DNA of 64,000 nucleotides from Waterburya agarophytonicola KI4. GTDB lineage: Bacteria > Cyanobacteriota > Cyanobacteriia > Cyanobacteriales > Xenococcaceae. The stretch is from the NCBI RefSeq assembly GCF_020640915.1, contig NZ_JADWDC010000019.1:1-64000 (forward strand), in the 5' to 3' direction. Shown piece after piece: positions 8,591 through 17,632 of the stretch. The translations under genes and the position numbers were made by a program. Each line of letters begins with the position of its first letter. Position 1 is the first letter of the stretch. Below the pieces are notes generated by a model, which saw only the letters and a list, made by a program, of their open reading frames with translations, was not told the DNA's origin and ran no database searches.

Positions 8591-9706
8591 TTATTTTTTG
8601 TATAAATCGCAGATGATGTCGGTATCGACAAAATTGAATCCCCAAAAACTACGTAAAGAGGTTCTAATACGGTTGGGTTTTTTGGGCAGTCTAATATTAC
8701 TCGCGGGTGAAGTTGTGACTAAAGGAACGAGTATTTTGCGCCAAAAGTCGGCAGAGAAAACAACATCATCAACGGTAAAGAAAGAGCCAAGTTTGAATTC
8801 TGCTTCGTTGTATTCTTCAGTGAAGCGGAAAGGATATTCTATGAGGTGATAGCCTTCTTTTCCTAAATATTTGGCTTCAATAGAAGTACTCGAACTAATG
8901 CTATAAACTGCTTCGATATTGTCGTGAGACATTAAATAATAGAAGTTTTCGCTAATAATTTGGCAGTTGCTAAATAAGCGAGAAATAGAGATAGCTTCAA
9001 AGGGATCTAAACTATAGGGATGAGCTTTAATTAAAAGGGTGTCATAATTAGCCGATATTTCTGCAAAGCGATCGCAAAAGTCACTTACTTTGTAGAATTT
9101 GTCTCGATTAATTAGTACTTTATCATCGGTAGTTTGTCCCGCAAACAAAGCAGCTTTTCCCTCGATATCTAGACGGTTTAAACGGCTCATGGAAGCCATG
9201 ACAATTCCTGCTTGCATGAGAATAGATTCTTCTGGCAAAACATAATCGGTAAATAGCTCGGATATTTCCCGATTGTTACTTCTAACGCCAAAAATAATAT
9301 CGTCTAAAAAACGTACGGGATGAATAATAATATCGACGAAAGGAATACCCAAAGTATCTAAAGCATCTCTCAATATTTCTGGTAGTTCAAAAGCAATAAC
9401 TATGGAGTTTTTAAAACTAAGCCAGACGTTCATTAAAAAAGTCTCATCTAGTTGCTTATATTTGAATAGTTTTGCCCAGGCTAACAGAGAAACTTCCGAC
9501 TCGATCGCTTGATAGCCAGATTGAGTTAAAGAAGCATCTTGAGTAGAAAAAAGCAGCTTTTCGATAGGTAAGTTGACTGCTAGTTTTAAACAAGGTTTGA
9601 GGGCAGAATAAAGCCAGTTGATATTGATATCTTGCGAGCCATTGCCTAAGTGGTTCGAGCGAAATATATCCCCTGTAAATATTATTTTTTGGTATTTATT
9701 ACTCAT
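8591..9706 (-). CDS. Putative capsule-type (KpsS/KpsC-like) transferase
   Basis: 371 residues, no firm family match. Three C-terminal features resemble capsule-synthesis GT-B proteins of the KpsS/KpsC kind, which are beta-Kdo transferases: a GQTTDD segment near residue 197, LLIKAHPYS near 243, and SSSTSIEAKYLGK near 293. The positions of GQ, KxHP and S..EA follow that fold's donor-site order. The N-terminal 150 residues are not recognised. It starts 3 bases after the stop of the GT4-GT4 gene and ends 35 bases before kdsD, so it is embedded in the Kdo operon, which supports a Kdo-transferase role. This is an inference and needs a structural comparison. Confidence 0.45.
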   Translation of the reverse strand: MSNKYQKIIFTGDIFRSNHLGNGSQDININWLYSALKPCLKLAVNLPIEKLLFSTQDASLTQSGYQAIESEVSLLAWAKLFKYKQLDETFLMNVWLSFKNSIVIAFELPEILRDALDTLGIPFVDIIIHPVRFLDDIIFGVRSNNREISELFTDYVLPEESILMQAGIVMASMSRLNRLDIEGKAALFAGQTTDDKVLINRDKFYKVSDFCDRFAEISANYDTLLIKAHPYSLDPFEAISISRLFSNCQIISENFYYLMSHDNIEAVYSISSSTSIEAKYLGKEGYHLIEYPFRFTEEYNEAEFKLGSFFTVDDVVFSADFWRKILVPLVTTSPASNIRLPKKPNRIRTSLRSFWGFNFVDTDIICDLYKK

Positions 9707-9709
9707 TAC

Positions 9710-11998
9710 TTAATACTTGGCGAGTTGTAATAAAGGATGGTAAGCAACAGTGGAATTGAAATCAGATTTGATTAATTGTTGTCCTTGTTCGATTAGTTCT
9801 CTGACTAAATTTGGTTCGTTTACTAAACGAATAAATGCTTCAATAAATTCTGCGCGATCGCGAGCTAACATGATGCCATTGTTTCCTGCTTCTCCAATAC
9901 CAACTGCTCCTTCTTTGGTCGATACGATAGGTTTGCCATAAGCGATCGCTTCGAGGGTTTTGATTTTCAATCCACCCCCAACAAAAATAGGATTAATTGC
10001 ACAGTCGATCGCTTGATAAATTTCTGCTTGGCTCATACCCATCCCCATGTTTTTAACTTGGAGATCTTTGCCACAATATTCATTAAATTGTTCCCCTACG
10101 CTGCCAAAAATAAGTAACTCTAAGTTAAAGGGTTTGATGACCGACCAAACTTGATGAAGAAACCACTCTAATCCCACTCGATTGGCTAAACTAGAACCTC
10201 CAATAAAACCAATAGTTTTGATTGCATAATTATTGCGTTCTTTTACTTCTGTATTGACTACATGGGGGCAGAGTAATACGGGAGTTTGGGGCAGAATTTT
10301 TTGTAATAGTTGGCGTTCTTCTTTTTGAATTGCCACCACCGCATCAAACTGTTCTAAAATGCGTTTTTCTTCCCCTAGGGAAATATTAATATGATGGTCG
10401 AAACCGTGTTCGTAGAAACGATATTCCCGAAAAGACATGATGTCATGGGTATCTAATACCGCAGTACAACTATCGGGTATGGCATCTTTTAAATAGGATA
10501 AATAAATATATTCCAAGATAACCATGTTGGGTTTTTGAATGGCAATAAATTTAGCAAAGGCGCGATAAAAGGCAGAATGTCGCCATCTGTTCAATCCAGG
10601 TACGTTATAAAACTCCGTCCATGGGGGTAAATCTTCTGGTAATTCTCCCTGTTCGTAATCTTTGAAGCTAACTACCATTCCTCCATAGCCTTGAGCGTCT
10701 ATTTCTTGTTGTCTGGCTTGCCAAATCGAACCCAGGAAAAAGACTTTTAAACTGGAATGCTGTTTGATTTCATTACACAAGGAAAGAATACGCTCGTGTT
10801 TGCCATTGTTTCCCTCCCAAAATGGTGCTTCAGTAACTACTACAACTGTTTTTTGTTCTGCGCGATCGCCTTGTATAATTTGGATAGTTTGACCTAGTAA
10901 GTCGAGTTGTTGGGTCAGTTGATATTTATATTTATTAATTATTTTAGAAGACTCTTTTCCTGCCATTGCCAGTTGTTGGGGTTGAGTCATAGCTAGTAAA
11001 TAAGACACCATCTGTTGGGGCGATCGCGCTAGATGATATTCTTGTTCTACAGGTAGCCCATCGCTACCACTAATGGTAGAAACGATCGGAACTCCAAAAC
11101 TAAAAGCCTCCACGGTTTTAATCTTCAAACCAGTACCCGCAATCATCGGGTTAATCGCAATATCCACTTCACGATAAAAGTCTGTGATCTTATCGACTTT
11201 TCCCATCAAGGTTTTGTTGATTTCTTGAGGAAATTGTAGATGGTTGCAAATCGATCCCGCAAAGATTAATTCTGATTTTGCCATCAATGATTCATTCTGA
11301 CAATAAGCAGCGATAAATCCCTCCATGCTCTTGCGATTGAAAGAGTTACCAGAACCAAAATAGCCAATCCGCAGGGGTTTATTTGCCCTTGTAGCCATTG
11401 ACCATTGCCAAGTCGGCTCAAATACCACATGAGAGATTACCGCCACCTTAGCCTTGGTTATAGAACGGTAGTAATTGGCTTCTTCTTCTTGAATGGCAAT
11501 GATAATATCCGCCCGATTTAAAGCAATGGCTTCTTGTTCGTTGGAGGTATAAAAGAAGTCTGGGGCGATACCGTTTTGCTTGAGCAAATTTGCTCGATCG
11601 CCAAAGCGATCGTGAGTATCGATTACCTTAATACATTGAGGGGGAAACAGTTCTAAAACCTTGCTTTGAAAAATATATTCGCAAAAAACTACATCAAAAG
11701 ATTTTTTTCTCAGTAGACTGCCAATCTCGTCTGTAATATTGCGATCGTACCAGTCATCTATACCCCAAAGATCTCCCAGAGATTTTTGCCCCTTGTGCTT
11801 GGTAGGAATTAAATGAAAGTCATCCCATTCTGCTTCCATCGCGGCGATCGCCTGAGAATCGATACTCTCTTGGGCAAAATAGGTAAAAGTAATATGATGA
11901 CCTTGATTTTGGAAATATTTGACCAACGCATATATACGGCTGCGATTGCCAGCGTTTTGTGGGTGGGAAGGTGTGGGGGAAAACCAAAGGATATCCAT
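9710..11998 (-). CDS. Tandem glycosyltransferase (GT4-GT4 fusion)
   Basis: 762 residues from the ATG at 11998 (a TTG three codons upstream is less likely). Two GT-B units lie in one chain, about 1-375 and 385-762. Each opens with a short strand motif (ILWFSPTPSHPQNAGNRSR; VVVVTEAPFWEGNNGKHER) and a Rossmann half. Each closes with the donor-binding block: AINPMIAGTGLKIKTVEAF in the first, AINPIFVGGGLKIKTLEAI in the second, both followed by G-(V/K)-PIVST. The Glu pair of GT4 enzymes is present in both as the E of (V/L)EA. Both domains appear intact, so the protein may add two sugars in sequence. It probably acts at the cytosolic face of the membrane. The gene is 3 bases upstream of the KpsS-like gene. 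Confidence 0.85.
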   Translation of the reverse strand: MDILWFSPTPSHPQNAGNRSRIYALVKYFQNQGHHITFTYFAQESIDSQAIAAMEAEWDDFHLIPTKHKGQKSLGDLWGIDDWYDRNITDEIGSLLRKKSFDVVFCEYIFQSKVLELFPPQCIKVIDTHDRFGDRANLLKQNGIAPDFFYTSNEQEAIALNRADIIIAIQEEEANYYRSITKAKVAVISHVVFEPTWQWSMATRANKPLRIGYFGSGNSFNRKSMEGFIAAYCQNESLMAKSELIFAGSICNHLQFPQEINKTLMGKVDKITDFYREVDIAINPMIAGTGLKIKTVEAFSFGVPIVSTISGSDGLPVEQEYHLARSPQQMVSYLLAMTQPQQLAMAGKESSKIINKYKYQLTQQLDLLGQTIQIIQGDRAEQKTVVVVTEAPFWEGNNGKHERILSLCNEIKQHSSLKVFFLGSIWQARQQEIDAQGYGGMVVSFKDYEQGELPEDLPPWTEFYNVPGLNRWRHSAFYRAFAKFIAIQKPNMVILEYIYLSYLKDAIPDSCTAVLDTHDIMSFREYRFYEHGFDHHINISLGEEKRILEQFDAVVAIQKEERQLLQKILPQTPVLLCPHVVNTEVKERNNYAIKTIGFIGGSSLANRVGLEWFLHQVWSVIKPFNLELLIFGSVGEQFNEYCGKDLQVKNMGMGMSQAEIYQAIDCAINPIFVGGGLKIKTLEAIAYGKPIVSTKEGAVGIGEAGNNGIMLARDRAEFIEAFIRLVNEPNLVRELIEQGQQLIKSDFNSTVAYHPLLQLAKY

Positions 11999-12047
11999 TT
12001 TAGGCAAGAGGAAAGAGGAACGAAGTAGAGATGAAAGGCTGTTCGCC

Positions 12048-13301
12048 CTAATTAATTGACGTTAAGGGAATTAAACTGATGCTTTCAATTAATAAGCCAA
12101 TTAAGCGAGTATCAGATGCTTGAGGATTTACTGTTTCATCGATTGTCAAATCAATTGATAAGAACGGTTGATTTTGCGATTCAATCGCAATTTTTGCTCT
12201 AATAACTGAAGGAAAAGAGGCTTTTTCTAGGTCTATAGATATGTCTAATGGTTGATCGTTAAGATGGATTTTTAGTGTTTTTAATAATCCTGGTTTAGCT
12301 TCCGACCTGACAATTATTTCTAGACGATAATTTCCAGCAACAGGATAGGGTAAAACAATCGAGGCAAGAGTACCAGGCCCCGTCCAGCGTCCATGTTTTT
12401 CCGCACCGTGCCAACCCGAACCAACTATACGATTTTTTAGTTCGCATTTAAGGGGAATTGGTCTTACTAAATCGACAATTTTTTCTAAGTCGACATTTTG
12501 TTTTGCTTGAGGGTCTACTGTGGCAGCAGGAGGTTCTAAAAACTTGGTTTTAAGATAGTGAATATCTGTTTTTATTTCTGCCAGGCAATGTATTAAAGTA
12601 GCTTTATCCATTTTTTGAGTAGCTTGATCGCCATGATATAACATTTGTTCTAAGATTATTTCATATTGCTCGACAATGCTAGAATCCATCAATTGACGGC
12701 GCACTTGGGCAACATTTAATTCAACATTATGTTCGACACTTTTAGGAGTCGCTCTTGCTGATTTACTATTTAATATAGATGTACAATTCAAATCTACTTT
12801 ATTGCTAGATTTTGCCAAGGCTTCAGTATACTTTGACTGAAGTTTAGTTGATTGAGGAAAATATTTTAATCCCTGGTTTCTAATATCTTCTGCTTGCTTG
12901 ATAAGTTTATTTTCAATTAGAAGATCGAATAACTTGAGATAAATCCATTCAGGCTGCACTGGATTTAATTCGATGGATTTTTGATAAAACTCGATCGCTT
13001 GTTCTTGAAGGTTTTGTTTTTCATAAAGTAAAGCGATCGCTCTACTAATTGATTCATCTTCTGGATAGAGTTTTTGGGCTTTTTCTTTGAGGGCTATACC
13101 AATATCAAATCGATTTATTTGAGCCGATAAAGTAATAGTATTACCATAAATCCATGCTGGTTGAGCTTCATTTACTTTTATAGACTGTAAATAGGCAGTA
13201 AGGGCATCTGCTAATTTGGTTTGTTCCTGTTTACTGACTGTATCTTCTGGTAGATTTTCTGTCCCTCGATCGGTTTGCTGCTCTTGAGTTTTGATAAACA
13301 T
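12048..13301 (-). CDS. TPR protein with C-terminal jelly-roll-like domain
   Basis: 417 residues. Residues 25-150 form TPR-like helical repeats (for example QAIEFYQKSIELNPVQPEW). Residues 150-275 are a polar linker. Residues 280-417 contain GSGWHGAEKHGRWTGPG followed by beta-rich sequence, a module I have seen named only as a domain attached to glycosyltransferases; it looks like a small carbohydrate-related beta-sandwich. There is no signal peptide. The stop is 49 bases before the ATG of the GT4-GT4 gene. It may act as a scaffold or modulator of the glycosyltransferases. The function is not known. Confidence 0.6.
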   Translation of the reverse strand: MFIKTQEQQTDRGTENLPEDTVSKQEQTKLADALTAYLQSIKVNEAQPAWIYGNTITLSAQINRFDIGIALKEKAQKLYPEDESISRAIALLYEKQNLQEQAIEFYQKSIELNPVQPEWIYLKLFDLLIENKLIKQAEDIRNQGLKYFPQSTKLQSKYTEALAKSSNKVDLNCTSILNSKSARATPKSVEHNVELNVAQVRRQLMDSSIVEQYEIILEQMLYHGDQATQKMDKATLIHCLAEIKTDIHYLKTKFLEPPAATVDPQAKQNVDLEKIVDLVRPIPLKCELKNRIVGSGWHGAEKHGRWTGPGTLASIVLPYPVAGNYRLEIIVRSEAKPGLLKTLKIHLNDQPLDISIDLEKASFPSVIRAKIAIESQNQPFLSIDLTIDETVNPQASDTRLIGLLIESISLIPLTSIN

Positions 13302-13790
13302 TTTGTTGGTTGTATCAAAGATTTTAGTAGATAGTTATTGTCTTCAATAGTTACTAAAGATATTGACAAGTTTTAAATAAGCTCTAACCAAGTCAGATGT
13401 AAACAGATGAAAAATAGCTGTTTTTTTTGAGTTGGTGTTAGATAAAAATGTAGATACATTCTCGAACTTGTCTTAGTTATCCCAAAACTTAACAATAAAA
13501 TTTACTAGAGAAAACAATTAAGTATTTTTTCTCGGATATATTTGTTCTAACATTGTTTTCGAGACTAAAATATAGCTGCAATAATCGATATATTTATGCC
13601 AGAAAAACTGTAATAGTTAGAAGTCAGCAACATCTCCAAGAAGTCATATTCTTGTGCATTAAGATAACACCAGTCCAGTAAAATTGACATTAGTAAATAC
13701 ACTGAGTTGTAAAAAATAATCCGTGTATTTTCGTAATATAGAATACAATTTTCTAGTAATAAGTTACTAGCGATCAATAACAATTTTTTC
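13302..13790. other. Intergenic region, AT-rich, no convincing gene
   Basis: 489 bases between the GT2-GT4 gene and the next minus-strand TPR gene. It should hold the promoter of the TPR gene. An open frame of 83 codons (13565-13816, minus) exists but is made of AT-rich, low-complexity hydrophobic codons and overlaps the end of the GT gene, so I do not call it. No clear hairpin terminator is visible. Confidence 0.6.
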
Positions 13791-15734
13791 CTAAAATATT
13801 TCCAGACTATCGACAATTATTGAGAGTTGTTTTTTAATTTCTCTGGGATGATAAGGTGCGATCGCTTTTAGAGAATTGAGAGACAATTTTTGCCATAGTT
13901 GGGCATCATTATAAAGACGCAATATTTCTGCTGCAAAGTCTTGAGTATTATTTGCTTGAAGAATATCGCGATCGGGAATTAAATTCATACCTTCTGTGCC
14001 GATTTCTGTAGAAACTATCGGTAAACTATATTCCAAACTTTGACCGATCTTGCCTTTCATTCCCGCACCATATCTTAGGGGAGACACAAATAGCTTATGA
14101 CTCAAAAAATAGGGAGTTACATCCTGAATATAGCCCGTAATCATAACGAGATCGCTTTTTAAAGATTCAACTTCTGAAGAGGGATTGCTACCGAGTAAAG
14201 TAACTTTTACATCTGGTTGTTTTTGCCAGACTAAAGGCATGATTTCCTGACACAGCCATTTAACTCCATCAACATTGGGAATATGATTATAGCCACCAAT
14301 AAATAGTATTCCCGAACGTTCCTCAAAGTCAGGAATATCCCCCTTATAGGGAAGATGAACGTTTGGCACAACTTCCACCTGCTTTACTGACTGATATTGT
14401 AATATTTTTTGCTCGATTTGAGTAACAGTAATAGTCAGGTCAGATTGGCGAGCAATCTGCAATTCTTTACCTTGCATTTCTTGCCATTTACTATTGCTAT
14501 TATCCTGCTTTAATTCCCAAGCTCTTTTTAACCGTAGATAGTGTAGATCGATAGTATCGTAAATAATTTTTAGCTTGCTATTTTGTCTGACTAGATCGGC
14601 ATATTTTTCATTTAATTCAGGACGACAAATCCAGGCTAAATCGATTAAAGATAGTCTTTGTTGAATTTGTCGTTCGATAGTTATACCATAACCTTGTTGG
14701 GTATATAAAACTTCTATTTGTAAATCTTGCAATACAGAAGTATAGGGTTCTGCTTTATAACCATTGTCCGCAGCAAAGATAACATGAAAATTGAGATCTT
14801 TAAAGATTTTTAATAGCTCAAATAAACGACGAGAACCCGATTCTCGATCGTAGCAGGGCATATAACTATCAATAACCAATACTGTCTTTTTGCCCAAAAA
14901 CTTTCTACTAGCAAAGGGAGTATTCTCGATGCCACGATTGAGAGGATAATTATGGAGAAAATGCTGCCATTTTTGCTTAAACTTAACTCCATTAACTAAT
15001 TGATATTGCTTGACTCCTGTCGCAGTAGAAGTACCCGAACTAATTCCTTCATAGTGAATCACTTCAGATTTAGGCTGATACATAACTTCCAAATCTAATT
15101 TATGGCGCAAACCAAAGCATAAGTCTGTATCCTCGTAATAAGCTGGCACAAAATCCCTTTCAAAGCCATTTAACTCCAAAAAAGCACTTTTTTGCACCAT
15201 CAAACTCGCTCCCGAACAATAGTCCACGGGACGTAGATAATTATATTCTGGCGCAGCAGGATTATCTTGTCTGCCATAATTCCAGCCACCACCATCTTGC
15301 CAGACAATTCCCCCAGCCTCTTGTAGACTACCCTGGGGATAAATTAACTTCGAGCCAACTGCCCCTACTTGGGGTTGAGCCAAAACTTCGATTAAACTTT
15401 CAATACAGTTAGGCATTATTTCCGTGTCGTTGTTGAGGAAATAAAGATATTTACCCTTAGCCAAAGATGCGCCGTGGTTGCAAGAATGAATAAAACCCCG
15501 ATTGACTCGATTGTTAACTAAAGTAATAGCAGCGATCGCATTTAAACTATTTTTAGTATCATCTGTAGAACAATCATTAACTAAAATAACTTCTACGGGG
15601 ACAGTATTGCTGAGATTGGAGGCGATCGCTTTTAGGCACCTGAGAGTATAACTTAGCTGATTGTAGACGGGAATAATAATCGAAACCAGAGGGGAGTTAC
15701 TTCGAGGTAAAGTCTGTTTCAACTCCTCCACCAA
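13791..15734 (-). CDS. GT2-GT4 double glycosyltransferase, probably frameshift-fused to upstream TPR protein
   Basis: 647 residues as read from a TTG. Residues 15-275 are a GT2 domain of the rhamnosyltransferase kind ([24 protein letters not shown] as the metal motif, [14 protein letters not shown]). Residues 280-647 are a GT-B domain ([54 protein letters not shown]). No ATG occurs in this frame before residue 108, inside the GT2 fold. The frame stays open for 30 codons further upstream and runs directly into the A9 tract at the end of the TPR gene. A -1 shift there gives a continuous protein of about 1220 residues. Translation on its own from TTG is the alternative. Confidence 0.85.
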   Translation of the reverse strand: MVEELKQTLPRSNSPLVSIIIPVYNQLSYTLRCLKAIASNLSNTVPVEVILVNDCSTDDTKNSLNAIAAITLVNNRVNRGFIHSCNHGASLAKGKYLYFLNNDTEIMPNCIESLIEVLAQPQVGAVGSKLIYPQGSLQEAGGIVWQDGGGWNYGRQDNPAAPEYNYLRPVDYCSGASLMVQKSAFLELNGFERDFVPAYYEDTDLCFGLRHKLDLEVMYQPKSEVIHYEGISSGTSTATGVKQYQLVNGVKFKQKWQHFLHNYPLNRGIENTPFASRKFLGKKTVLVIDSYMPCYDRESGSRRLFELLKIFKDLNFHVIFAADNGYKAEPYTSVLQDLQIEVLYTQQGYGITIERQIQQRLSLIDLAWICRPELNEKYADLVRQNSKLKIIYDTIDLHYLRLKRAWELKQDNSNSKWQEMQGKELQIARQSDLTITVTQIEQKILQYQSVKQVEVVPNVHLPYKGDIPDFEERSGILFIGGYNHIPNVDGVKWLCQEIMPLVWQKQPDVKVTLLGSNPSSEVESLKSDLVMITGYIQDVTPYFLSHKLFVSPLRYGAGMKGKIGQSLEYSLPIVSTEIGTEGMNLIPDRDILQANNTQDFAAEILRLYNDAQLWQKLSLNSLKAIAPYHPREIKKQLSIIVDSLEIF

Positions 15735-15805
15735 AGCCTCTATTTCATCTTGAGAATAGTTTAATTCAACAGTAAATTTACCATAACTATCCCCGTTAAA
15801 ATCCC

Positions 15806-17458
15806 TTAGTTCATAATTAGGGTTTTTTTTTGCAGGGCTTCTTTCAAACGAGAGGTCAAATCGGGGTTTTGAGGATGAAACTGCAAAGCCATTTGATAGG
15901 TAACAATTCCTTCTTCTAGCTGTCCCTGGTTGACTAAAGCATCTCCCAACTTGAGATATAATTCCAAGTTAGTTTTATCAATGGCGATCGCTTGATGGTA
16001 GGCTAAGAGATCCTGGGGTTCTTGTTCGATAGCTAACAAAAAATGTTTTAAAGCCTTGCTCAAATCTTTGTGACTGCGACGATACAAAGCATTGCCCAAT
16101 TTTTGCTGTAATTTGGGCAGATCGGGCTGGATTTTGCTGGTTTGCTCGTAAAAATCTACCGCTTCCGACCATCGATTGAGCATACTATAAGCTTCCGCCA
16201 AATTAAAATATGACCAAGAAAAATCAGGATTAAGCTCGATCGCTTTTTGATAAACAGGGATCGCTTCTTGCCATTGACCCACCTGAATCAAAGCATAACC
16301 TAAATTATTATACGACCAAGAAAAATCAGGATTATATAAAATCGCTTGACGATAAGAAATAATCGCATCCGACCATTGTTCTTGATGGCTTAAGACTTCT
16401 CCCAGTTCGTGATGAGCCTCCCCGTAGTCTGGGGCATATTGAACCGCTTTTTGATAGCATACCGCAGCTTGAGACCATTTAGAGGAGCGTTGATAAAGAT
16501 TGCCCAGACGGTAATATATTTCAGGATTATCTTGTACCTGTTTCAAGCCTTGAAGATAGCAAGAGATCGCCTGTTCTCTTGCGCCAGATTTGGTTAATAA
16601 TTTTGCCATACCCAAATAAGCTTCGCTCGAATTGGGCTGTTGTCCGATGGCTCGATGATAATAAGCGATCGCTTGCTTATATTTCTTGCCATCTATGGCA
16701 TCTTCAGCTAGGGTCAAATATTCCCTAGTACTAAGGGATCGATTATCTGGCAATGTTGAGACGGCAGATCTCGGTTGTATTGATAATTCTGGCACTTGAG
16801 GCTTATAGGGTGGCAATATTTTGTTCTGACTTGTAACCAGACTAGAGCCAGATAACTGCAAAATAATACGACAATACTTAGCCGCTTCCTGCCACAAACC
16901 CAATCTTTCACTAAGATCGACAATTTCTTGATATATCTCAACTTTTCGGGGAAAAATCCGCCCAGCCTGATGATATTGTTCCAGAGCCTCTTTAAATTTA
17001 CCCTGCTCCTTCAACGCTTTACCTTGACGTAAATAGTCTCCTACAGTTAATTCCCTGGGTGTAGGTTCGACTGGCACTTTCGGTTGTTGTTCCTGCAACT
17101 GCAAAATTCGAGCTAAATGTTCGTGTATCCCTAGCAATTCAGGATTGATGGTTAATGCTTGTTGATAATAACCCACCGCTTTCTGCCACTGTTTTTGATT
17201 GGCATAGAGAGAACCCAAATTAACATAGACTTTAGCAAAATTAGGTTGAATGGCGATCGCCTGTTCATAATAACCCACCGCTTCTTTTGCTTTACCCGTT
17301 TTTTGTAGCGCATCTCCCATCAGTTTGTGGGCTTGAGCCAAGTCCCGATCCAGAACAAGAGCTTTAGCACAAGCTTCAATAGTGAGCTGCCATTCTTTTG
17401 CTTGCCAATGGATCTGGGCTTGTTCTAGAACAATTTGAGCCTCATCTACTTTAATCAT
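15806..17458 (-). CDS. TPR repeat protein; N-terminal part of a TPR-GT2-GT4 chain
   Basis: 550 residues in frame, with about eleven TPR units. A block at 5-115 ([23 protein letters not shown]), a Pro-rich linker, a block at 133-200, then a long array at 245-545 with near-identical units such as [15 protein letters not shown] and [15 protein letters not shown]. The reading frame ends six codons after an A9 run (LQKKTLIMN, stop). In the -1 frame the sequence goes on without a stop into the GT2-GT4 gene. TPR regions ahead of glycosyltransferases are common in cyanobacteria and in O-GlcNAc-transferase-like proteins. The near-identical repeats could vary in number between strains. Confidence 0.85.
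   Translation of the reverse strand: MIKVDEAQIVLEQAQIHWQAKEWQLTIEACAKALVLDRDLAQAHKLMGDALQKTGKAKEAVGYYEQAIAIQPNFAKVYVNLGSLYANQKQWQKAVGYYQQALTINPELLGIHEHLARILQLQEQQPKVPVEPTPRELTVGDYLRQGKALKEQGKFKEALEQYHQAGRIFPRKVEIYQEIVDLSERLGLWQEAAKYCRIILQLSGSSLVTSQNKILPPYKPQVPELSIQPRSAVSTLPDNRSLSTREYLTLAEDAIDGKKYKQAIAYYHRAIGQQPNSSEAYLGMAKLLTKSGAREQAISCYLQGLKQVQDNPEIYYRLGNLYQRSSKWSQAAVCYQKAVQYAPDYGEAHHELGEVLSHQEQWSDAIISYRQAILYNPDFSWSYNNLGYALIQVGQWQEAIPVYQKAIELNPDFSWSYFNLAEAYSMLNRWSEAVDFYEQTSKIQPDLPKLQQKLGNALYRRSHKDLSKALKHFLLAIEQEPQDLLAYHQAIAIDKTNLELYLKLGDALVNQGQLEEGIVTYQMALQFHPQNPDLTSRLKEALQKKTLIMN
15823..15831 (-). other. A9 slippery tract joining TPR and GT2-GT4 frames
   Basis: Nine A on the coding (minus) strand. 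In the TPR frame it reads CAA AAA AAA ACC, which contains the canonical heptamer A_AAA_AAA. A -1 slip, or one extra A added by RNA polymerase, moves reading to AAC CCT AAT TAT, exactly the open frame of the glycosyltransferase. The unslipped frame stops five codons later. Confidence 0.7.
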
Positions 17459-17632
17459 TTTCTAGAGTGGTGTGTTGTGGAGCAAGTTTTTGATTACTAA
17501 CAAACAATTCACTAACTCATCATTTATTGATTGTCAATGTTGGAGAACGGTAATCAACCGCAGAACTTAACACCTAAAAAGCAAATTGCCCAGTATTTTT
17601 TAACATTACTGCCAATTTTGAGGCAAAAGATT

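Noticed and set aside
8556-8645. N-terminal extension of kdsD
   Set aside because: It would overlap the upstream gene and adds a non-conserved segment; the ATG at 8555 gives the family length.
13565-13816. 83-codon open frame on the minus strand between GT2-GT4 and TPR genes
   Set aside because: AT-rich, low-complexity hydrophobic sequence with no visible ribosome-binding site, and it starts inside the GT gene's end. It looks like a chance frame.
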